DNA of 27,343 nucleotides, from the NCBI GenBank assembly GCA_020634575.1, contig JACKBM010000070.1:1-27343 (forward strand), read 5' to 3'. This document shows positions 22,210-27,343 of the stretch, in pieces (the stretch's first letter is position 1; each line of letters begins with the position of its first letter). This DNA comes from Ardenticatenales bacterium. Lineage in GTDB: Bacteria > Chloroflexota > Anaerolineae > Promineifilales > Promineifilaceae. A model generated the notes under the pieces. It searched no databases. It was not told the DNA's origin and saw only the letters and a program-made list of their open reading frames with translations. The translations under genes were made by a program, and so were the position numbers.

Positions 22210-22818
22210 ATGGTACTGCTTCTCACATTCATCGCCGTCTGGGCTCTATCTCCAGGCCCCGTTTTCATCATGACCTTGCAGCAGACGCGTCGCCATGGCG
22301 CCCCGACCGGCGTCGCTATCGCTGGTGGTGCCGCCATTACCTCTACCTTGATGGTATTGTTCGCCCTGGCCATCCATGCCACCGGCTTTACCGCCATTCT
22401 GGAATCTGACGGCATGATGCTGGTTGAACGGGTTGGCGCAGCCGTCATCATCTGGCTCGGCTTCCACGCTGGCTGGCGCACCCTCCGCCACCAGGAAAGC
22501 CAGGCGGCCAGCGCCACGGTCAGACCAGGCAATCGGACCGGTCTTCTCCAGGGTGCCTCCTTGATGGCCACCTACATTCCCCAGGCTTTGCTCTTCTACA
22601 ACGTCATCGTGCCGCAAACCGTTGGCCTGGACAGCCTTGTGCCAACTATCATTGCTCTCGGTACGCTCAAGATCAGCCTGATTTTCGGCTGGCACGCCGG
22701 CGCGGCGCTGCTGGCTGCCCGTCTACACAACCTGGTCAACAACCGGCATTTCAGCAAGGTACTCGAGCTGGTCGCCGCCGGCCTGATTATGGCCATCGGT
22801 GTCAACATCTTCCTCTAG
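22210..22818 (+). CDS. LysE/RhtB-family amino acid exporter
   Basis: This 202-residue membrane protein has the family's usual length and about six membrane segments. The signature SPGPVFIMTLQQTRRHG at 14-30 is the LysE/RhtB N-terminal motif, followed by a Gly-rich helix GVAIAGGAAITSTLMVL. VERVGAAVIIWLGFHAGWRTLR (72-93) matches the second conserved helix and loop. Members export lysine, arginine, homoserine, threonine or related metabolites using the proton gradient; the substrate is not predictable here. An in-frame TAA at 22201 fixes the start to the ATG at 22210. An AAGGGG sequence lies about 10 nt upstream. It is divergent from the LuxR/STAND regulator, which might control it. Confidence 0.88.
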   Translation: MVLLLTFIAVWALSPGPVFIMTLQQTRRHGAPTGVAIAGGAAITSTLMVLFALAIHATGFTAILESDGMMLVERVGAAVIIWLGFHAGWRTLRHQESQAASATVRPGNRTGLLQGASLMATYIPQALLFYNVIVPQTVGLDSLVPTIIALGTLKISLIFGWHAGAALLAARLHNLVNNRHFSKVLELVAAGLIMAIGVNIFL

Positions 22819-23286
22819 GCCGCCAGTTGTGGCTGGCGACGCCTAACTTGACTGTCACTACGGTAGGTCCGGAAATCAACTCGCAGCCTGATGACTTCTT
22901 CTCCACATAATCATCTCGCGTAGTCCCATACGGTCCCAAGTAGATATTGACATCAGAGAAATCCGGAACAGACCCTCACTTGCTCCGGGTTTCTTTGCTG
23001 CATTGGCTAACTTGTGCGCCCTGGCCCCCATTCCGCCTCCGGCCAAGTGGCACTGCGCTTCCCTATAAGCCCCCCGTGCGCCCCACAAATGCATCTTTTG
23101 TATGCCCGGAGTCTATGCCGTTAGCTATATAAGTGACGCGGGTTACCCACTAGACTGGAAAACATCTTGTCAACCCGGGCAGCTTTGACCAATAGTCTGC
23201 CCAGCCCTTTGCTGACCCTGTCACTGCCACTGGCTGGTACACAGCTCAACCAGAAAAGGGCTCTTCATAAATGGGGTACAGGCCAA
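22819..23286. other. Intergenic region without recognisable gene
   Basis: About 470 bp lie between the exporter and the small tail-anchored gene. Short frames here have no SD and no recognisable domain. A TATATAAG sequence near 23131 is the only AT-rich box that could serve as a -10 element; no matching -35 is clear. No decamer copy or strong hairpin is seen. Confidence 0.5.
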
Positions 23287-23484
23287 ATGGAAGAAAACAA
23301 CAACAAAGTGCCGGCGGACAATGAGTCCATATCCGGCGCCGAGACATCCGCCACCCCTGGTGTGCCAGCTGCGATCGGTATCTACGACCGGCCAGCCAAA
23401 GCAAATGTGAATCCCATGCTCGTTATCGGCCTGGTGCTATTGCTCCTGGTCGGTGCAGCCCTTCTGACCTTCGTGCTCATGTGA
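23287..23484 (+). CDS. Small tail-anchored membrane protein
   Basis: This 65-residue protein has a hydrophilic, disordered-looking N-terminal part (MEENNNKVPADNESISGAE) and one C-terminal helix at 44-64 (MLVIGLVLLLLVGAALLTFV) that ends with the protein. The result is a tail anchor with the N-terminus in the cytoplasm. The longer open frame to 23167 is not used, because its first 40 residues are without character. No family is recognised. The SD is weak. It lies 98 bp upstream of a YflT-like stress protein gene on the same strand and may belong to the same stress-related group. Confidence 0.55.
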   Translation: MEENNNKVPADNESISGAETSATPGVPAAIGIYDRPAKANVNPMLVIGLVLLLLVGAALLTFVLM

Positions 23485-23582
23485 TCACCGGAAAATTTAT
23501 CCCATTGATGACCGGACAAGTGTCTTTACTAAAAGCGCTGTCTACTTTCCCGGACAGCGACCAGACAAAGGAGAAAAGTTTT

Positions 23583-24761
23583 ATGAAAACCGTTGTTGGT
23601 TTGTTTGATGAATTAAGCGAGGCCAGGATTCTCGTCGAAGATCTGGCCAATTCCGGCTTTGACCGGGACGATATCAGCCTGGTAGCCCGTGACCTCGATG
23701 GCACCTATGCCACAGAGCTGGAAACCAGTCGTGAAACGGCGGTAATCGCCGAAGGCGCCACAACCGGCGCTGTTACAGGTGGCGTTGTCGGCAGTATTGG
23801 CGGCGTTTTGCTGGGGCTCGGTGCCCTGGCTATCCCGGGTGTTGGCCCGGTCATCGCGGCTGGTCCGATTGTTGCCGGCATCACCGGCGCCGTAGCCGGC
23901 GCTGTTGCTGGTGGTCTGATCGGCGGCCTGATTGCCTGGGGCATCCCGGAGGAAGAAGCCGGCTATTATGCTGAAGGGGTTCGCCGCGGTGGTACGCTCG
24001 TCGCCCTCAAGGTGGACGAAGCCAATGTGAACAAAGCCGTCAACATCATGGAACGCCACGACCCGGTCGACATCTCCCGCCGGTCCGCCTTCTGGCGCGC
24101 CTCCGGTTGGAATGGCTACGACCCCGAGGCGGCACCTTACGATAGCGAGGGCTACCGTCAGGAACTGGTCCGCTACCGGGACTTTGATGATGATGGCTAC
24201 AACCAGTATCGTGATGCCTTCCAGCGTCACTATCAACGGACCTTTGCCAACAAAGGCTATGGCTTCGAACGTTACGAGCCTGGCTACCGCTATGGCTACA
24301 AGCTGGCGACCGATGAGCATTATCGGGACCGCAGCAGCTGGGATGAGCTGAAGGATGAGGCCCGTCAGGGTTGGGAAGAGTTTGAAGAAACGGCGGATTA
24401 TGCCTGGGATGAATTCAAGGCCAGCGTCCGCCACGCCTGGGAAGCCGTCAAAGACGCTTTCGACGCCGATGATGATTATCAAAACGGCACCGAGCCGTCA
24501 CTGGACACCGATACCGTCCGGGCTTTTCGGACCCATTACGACACCTACTACCTGAATTCGCCCTACGGTTTCACCATCTACCGCCCGGCTTATGCCTACG
24601 GCTACACGATGGCGAATGAGTATCGCGACCGGAACCTCACCTGGGACGCGGCTCACCCAGAGCTGCGCCGCCGTTGGGAAGCGGACAACGATGGCCTTTG
24701 GGAAGATTTCAAAGATTCGGTTGAATACGGCTGGAATCGTTTCAAGCAGGCTATCAGCTAA
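23583..24761 (+). CDS. YflT-domain stress protein with glycine-zipper and duplicated C-terminal domain
   Basis: The start at 23583 is set by AAAGGAG about 10 nt upstream (392 residues). Residues 1-55 resemble the YflT/general stress protein 17M domain (KTVVGLFDELSEARILVEDLANSGFDRDDISLVARD). Residues 57-120 are a Gly/Ala-rich glycine-zipper stretch with two hydrophobic hairpins (TGAVTGGVVGSIGGVLLGLG; AGITGAVAGAVAGGLIGGL), likely membrane-inserting. The strand GTLVALKVDEANVNKAVNIMERH (137-159) closes the first module. Residues 210-286 and 315-392 are two copies of one domain, with pattern F-x-x-HY-x-x-x-[YF]...YGF-x-x-Y-x-P-x-Y-x-YGY-x-[LM]A...YRDR...W-(D/E)...W...F-K-x-[SA]-V-x-[YH]-[GA]-W. 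Proteins of this sort rise under heat, desiccation or starvation in other bacteria; the exact function is unknown. It is followed by two hairpins. Confidence 0.8.
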   Translation: MKTVVGLFDELSEARILVEDLANSGFDRDDISLVARDLDGTYATELETSRETAVIAEGATTGAVTGGVVGSIGGVLLGLGALAIPGVGPVIAAGPIVAGITGAVAGAVAGGLIGGLIAWGIPEEEAGYYAEGVRRGGTLVALKVDEANVNKAVNIMERHDPVDISRRSAFWRASGWNGYDPEAAPYDSEGYRQELVRYRDFDDDGYNQYRDAFQRHYQRTFANKGYGFERYEPGYRYGYKLATDEHYRDRSSWDELKDEARQGWEEFEETADYAWDEFKASVRHAWEAVKDAFDADDDYQNGTEPSLDTDTVRAFRTHYDTYYLNSPYGFTIYRPAYAYGYTMANEYRDRNLTWDAAHPELRRRWEADNDGLWEDFKDSVEYGWNRFKQAIS

Positions 24762-24793
24762 GGGTTCCTGGCTTCCCGAAAGGAGCAGAAGAG

Positions 24794-24817
24794 GGGGGAA
24801 ACCGGCCGGTTTCCCCC
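24794..24817. terminator. 24-bp perfect palindrome containing the decamer
   Basis: The 12-bp arms GGGGGAAACCGG and CCGGTTTCCCCC meet without a loop, with ACCGGCCGGT at the centre (24801-24810). It lies 32 bp after the stress-protein stop. It could fold as a hairpin that ends or protects the transcript, or be a binding site. Confidence 0.6.
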
Positions 24818-24834
24818 ACCCACCCATCTACCTG

Positions 24835-24874
24835 GCCCCTGGCCGGACCAAAGCCGACACATCCGGCCAGGGGC
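24835..24874 (+). terminator. Terminator-like hairpin before the DUF892 gene
   Basis: A perfect 13-bp GC-rich stem (24835-24847 with 24862-24874) has a 14-nt loop and is followed by TTT. It would end the stress-protein message. The DUF892 ATG is 28 nt downstream, so attenuation is also possible. Confidence 0.65.
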
Positions 24875-24902
24875 TTTCAACAAATTAATAAAGGAAAAGC
24901 AA

Positions 24903-25412
24903 ATGAGTCTAAACACATTACAGGATCTGTATATCCACCAACTAAAAGATATGTACAGCGCCGAGAAACAGCTCGGCTCGGCCCTGCCAACTATGGTCAC
25001 CGCCGCGTCTGACAATGGGCTGAAAACCGCTTTTCAGACCCATCTGGGCGAAAGCGAACAGCATCTGGAAAAGGTCAGCATGCTGCTGGATAAACATTCA
25101 GCCAATCCGACCAGCACCAAATGCAAAGCCATGGCAGGGTTGATCGAAGAAGGCAGCCACATCGCTTCCGAAAGCGGTAATGCCGACGCCAAGGATGCCG
25201 CGCTGATCGTGGCCGCCCAGAAAGTTGAGCACTACGAGATTGCTTCCTACGGCAGCCTTCACGCCATCGCCAATTCGCTGGGCTACAGTGAAGACGCCGT
25301 CGTGATTCAAAGCATCCTCGACGAGGAATATGCGGCCAACGGCAAACTGGATAAACTGGCCCTGGGCACCCACAAGAAGCCCGGCCTGAACAAGGCCGCC
25401 CAGCACGCCTAA
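24903..25412 (+). CDS. DUF892 / YciF-type ferritin-like protein
   Basis: This 169-residue, all-helical protein matches the YciE/YciF (DUF892) family at normal length. It opens with LQDLYIHQLKDMYSAEKQLGSALP (6-29), followed by HLGESEQHLEKV (47-58), KCKAMAGLIEEG (73-84), the helix KVEHYEIASYGSLHAIANSLG (107-127) and a closing SILDEEYAANGKLDKLA. Glu21, Glu50 or Glu52, Glu109, Glu112 and Glu141 or Glu142 are in the places of the four-helix-bundle metal ligands, so a di-iron centre is likely. Family members are induced by osmotic or general stress. The SD AAAGGA stands 7 nt before the ATG. It sits after the YflT-like gene and ends at a strong terminator. Confidence 0.9.
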   Translation: MSLNTLQDLYIHQLKDMYSAEKQLGSALPTMVTAASDNGLKTAFQTHLGESEQHLEKVSMLLDKHSANPTSTKCKAMAGLIEEGSHIASESGNADAKDAALIVAAQKVEHYEIASYGSLHAIANSLGYSEDAVVIQSILDEEYAANGKLDKLALGTHKKPGLNKAAQHA

Positions 25413-25442
25413 ATCAAACTCACCCTCTCACATTTCCAATAG

Positions 25443-25478
25443 AACAGGCGGCGCCGGACAATTCTGGTGCCGTCTGTT
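25443..25478. terminator. Rho-independent terminator between convergent DUF892 and yifB genes
   Basis: The stem is 15 bp with three G:T pairs (25443-25457 with 25464-25478) and the loop is ACAATT, followed by further T. It lies 30 bp after the DUF892 stop. Confidence 0.8.
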
Positions 25479-25519
25479 TTGTATTCAACCTCAAACAATC
25501 ACCCCACTCACACTTGATC

Positions 25520-27055
25520 TTACGGCTGGGCGCCTCGTTGCCGATACTGCAGCGCCTCCGCAATATGCCCCATTTGAATCGCGTCATCGCCGGCCAGATC
25601 GGCAATGCTGCGGGCAACCTTGAGGATGCGGTGAAAAGCGCGGGCGCTCAGATCCATCTGGGCCATCGCCTGCTTCATCAGCTGCCGCCCCTGGTGGTCC
25701 AGCGGGCAATGCTGGCGGATCTCCGACGGCCCCATATCTGCATTGCAATACTGGTCAGGCGCAGTTAAACGTTCTGCCTGCCGTCCGCGAGCTGCCTCCA
25801 CCCGTTCCCGTATCGTTGCCGATGATTCAGCGCGATCCCGCGCCGCCAGCTTCTCAAAATCAATGCGCGGCACGGTCAAATGGATGTCGACGCGGTCCAG
25901 TAGCGGCCCGGATATCCGCTTCTGGTAGCGGGTAATGGCGCTGGCGCTACAGGCACATTCATGGGCCGGGTCGCCATGGTAACCGCAGGGGCACGGGTTC
26001 ATGGCGGCGATCAGCATGAAGCTGGCCGGGAAGGTCAACGTGCCGCTGGCCCGGCTGATCGAGACCTCCCGCGGCAGCCCTTCCAGCGGCTGGCGCAGCA
26101 CTTCGATTAGATTTTTGCCGTATTCAGGCAGCTCATCCAAAAACAGCACCCCGCGATGAGCCAGGCTGACCTCACCAGGCCGGGGCCAGGCGCCACCACC
26201 CACCAGGCCGGCGTAGCTGATGGTGTGATGGGGGGCGCGAAAAGGGCGGGCCCGGATAAGCGGGGTACCGGCCGGTAACGCCCCCGCCACACTGTAAATC
26301 TCCGTCACTTCCAGCGCCTCATCAATTGACATCCGGGGCATGATGCTGGGCAACGATTTGGCCAGTAGCGTCTTGCCGGTCCCTGGCGGTCCGCTCAACA
26401 GCACGTTATGGCCGCCGGCCGCCGCCACTTCCAGCGCCCGCTTGACATGCTCCTGACCCATGATGTCCGCAAAATCAGCCGCATAATGGACTGCCTCACT
26501 GCTCAACGCCCCCAGATCGACGGCCGCTGGCGCAATTTCGCCCAGCCGGGTCAGATGACCTACCAGTTCCTGCAAATGCGTCACCGGGATCACCTCCACC
26601 TCAGGGATCAGCGCCGCCTCCGCTGCATTTTCGGCCGGCACAAAGATGCGCTGGAAACCCAGCCGCCGGGCCAGCGCCGCATGGAGCAGCACCCCCTTGC
26701 AGGGTCGCACGGCCCCATCCAGCGACAACTCGCCGACAAATAGCGCCTCTTCCAGCCCCTCGGGCCAGACCTGTCTGGAGGCGGCCAGGATGCCAACCGC
26801 GATTGGCAAATCATAGGCGGGCCCTTCCTTGCGCAAATCGGCCGGGGCCAGGTTACAGGTCACCCGCTTGTTGGGCGGGAAAATCTGGCCGCTGTTCTTG
26901 ATAGCCGCCATCACCCGATCCCGGCTCTCCCGCACCGCCGCATCCGGCAGCCCCACCATAAAAAAGCGCGGCAACCCCCGCCGAATGTCCACTTCAACCT
27001 CAATCAATTCCGCCTGCAGCCCCACCAGGGCACAGCTAAACACTTTCGCAATCAT
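25520..27055 (-). CDS. yifB: YifB/ComM-family Mg-chelatase-like AAA+ helicase
   Basis: This 511-residue protein, a usual YifB/ComM length, starts at MIAKVFSCALVGLQAELIEVEVDI, the standard family opening. AAGGAG lies 9 nt upstream, so a longer frame to 27094 is not used. The N-terminal half (1-175) has an S5/Lon-like fold with GLPDAAVRESRDRV and PADLRKEGPAYDLPIA. The AAA+ core has Walker A GPPGTGKT (222-229), Walker B VLFLDE (303-308), and an arginine finger in GPLLDRVD (Arg388). The cysteine-rich insert NPCPCGYHGDPAHECAC (353-369) provides Cys355, 357, 367 and 369 for zinc. ComM is a hexameric branch-migration helicase that extends heteroduplex DNA in natural transformation. A decamer copy encodes PAG at 26267-26276. 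Confidence 0.95.
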   Translation of the reverse strand: MIAKVFSCALVGLQAELIEVEVDIRRGLPRFFMVGLPDAAVRESRDRVMAAIKNSGQIFPPNKRVTCNLAPADLRKEGPAYDLPIAVGILAASRQVWPEGLEEALFVGELSLDGAVRPCKGVLLHAALARRLGFQRIFVPAENAAEAALIPEVEVIPVTHLQELVGHLTRLGEIAPAAVDLGALSSEAVHYAADFADIMGQEHVKRALEVAAAGGHNVLLSGPPGTGKTLLAKSLPSIMPRMSIDEALEVTEIYSVAGALPAGTPLIRARPFRAPHHTISYAGLVGGGAWPRPGEVSLAHRGVLFLDELPEYGKNLIEVLRQPLEGLPREVSISRASGTLTFPASFMLIAAMNPCPCGYHGDPAHECACSASAITRYQKRISGPLLDRVDIHLTVPRIDFEKLAARDRAESSATIRERVEAARGRQAERLTAPDQYCNADMGPSEIRQHCPLDHQGRQLMKQAMAQMDLSARAFHRILKVARSIADLAGDDAIQMGHIAEALQYRQRGAQP

Positions 27056-27343
27056 CACAGCCAACTCCTTTTGCACCGCGCGCGTCTGTAACACTCAACG
27101 GAGATTGGGCGTTTTTCCGACACGAATTTGGGCGGACGGTGGTCAGTACGCTTGCTACGCTCGCTTTCAGCCGTCAGTACGCTGCACTTTCAGTCACCAA
27201 AATGCAGGCCGTACTGACCTCTAGTCACGCCCAAACAGCTTTTTGTATCTGTATGGTTCTTCGCTTGGCTAAAGGAAAAGCATCGGCGCTGACGTTACCC
27301 AGTTAAGAGAGTCCAAAATGCGAGACAGGAAAGACGTGGCTGT
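27056..27343. repeat. Non-coding, repeat-rich region upstream of yifB with a 109-bp inverted-repeat element
   Basis: TTTGGGCG (27127-27134) and its complement CGCCCAAA (27228-27235) bound a 109-bp stretch. The arms extend to 11 bp if one inserted base is allowed. Inside, GTCAGTACGCT occurs twice in direct order (27142-27152, 27173-27183) and its inverse CGTACTGAC once (27210-27218). CTTTCAG also occurs twice. A further TTGGGCG lies at 27105-27111. It could be a small structured RNA, a miniature mobile element, or a regulatory site. No open frame of note is present. Confidence 0.55.

Larger units (their letters stand above)
1000..26276. repeat. Dispersed palindromic decamer ACCGGCCGGT, 16 perfect copies
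   Basis: Copies start at 1000, 2015, 3026, 6198, 9371, 10134, 10742, 13014, 13811, 14183, 14805, 17287, 18825, 21800, 24801 and 26267. Twelve lie in genes and four (3026, 14183, 17287, 24801) between genes. Inside genes it is read as PAG (eight), TGR (three) or RPV (one), so no single protein motif explains it. Several more near-copies differ in one outer base (for example at 5627, 6566, 7062, 12110). Confidence 0.9.

Noticed and set aside
22876..23132. Short frames on both strands between the LysE-type gene and the tail-anchored gene
   Set aside because: No ribosome binding site and low-information composition; not supported as genes.
27318..27343. ATG with an open frame running off the right edge
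   Set aside because: Only eight codons are visible and the upstream AGAGAG is a poor SD; not enough to call a gene.

Overview
This 27.3 kb window looks like a chromosomal segment of a GC-rich, non-model bacterium, most likely a Chloroflexota (Anaerolineae-like) genome. That placement is an inference from gene content. The signs are two very large STAND-type ATPase/TPR regulators (one SARP-type, one LuxR-type), a Ser/Thr kinase with a Thr/Pro-rich linker and an NBR1-type Ig-like ectodomain, an SH3b lipoprotein with a TATPT-type linker, a gingipain-type C25 peptidase, and a YprB-like exonuclease fused to TPR-like helices. I see no tRNA, rRNA, CRISPR array, insertion sequence or prophage block. 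Genes are densely packed and about 90 % of the window is coding.

Layout. 1-1332: C-terminal part of a C25 cysteine peptidase, cut by the left edge. 1382-2845 (-): FAH-family hydrolase followed by a GNAT acetyltransferase. 3194-4772 (+): CPA2 cation:proton antiporter followed 10 nt later by a PII-like protein. 4929-6415 (+): a tyrosine-recombinase-fold protein that has lost most of its catalytic residues, followed by a small membrane protein and a strong bidirectional terminator. 6462-10433 (-): a TPR-containing exonuclease, a 143-aa unknown protein and the receptor kinase. 10599-15603 (+): the SARP/STAND/TPR regulator, a small unknown protein and a lipoprotein. 15670-17240 (+): a histidine phosphatase overlapping a CPBP membrane protease by one base. 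17365-18550 (-): two unknown genes. 18711-22042 (-): a LuxR/STAND/TPR regulator translationally coupled to a KduD-like dehydrogenase. 22210-22818 (+): a LysE-type exporter. 23287-25412 (+): a stress-associated group (tail-anchored peptide, YflT/GsiB-like duplicated-domain protein, DUF892 ferritin-like protein). 25520-27055 (-): YifB/ComM helicase. 27056-27343: a repeat-rich, apparently non-coding end.

How the genes fit together. Much of the window is about sensing and response: one receptor kinase, two STAND regulators that probably oligomerise when their TPR sensors bind a ligand, and a PII-like protein likely to gate its antiporter neighbour. Expression signals are mixed. Several genes have clear Shine-Dalgarno sequences. 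Three others have a TANAAT box exactly six bases before the ATG, which predicts leaderless messages.

The strongest unexplained signal is at DNA level. The decamer ACCGGCCGGT occurs perfectly 16 times in the window, where base composition predicts about 0.1. It lies in different reading frames and between genes, like a highly iterated palindrome. A second notable element is a row of four 13-bp palindromes, spaced 17, 18 and 18 bp apart, between the divergent exonuclease and SARP regulator genes.
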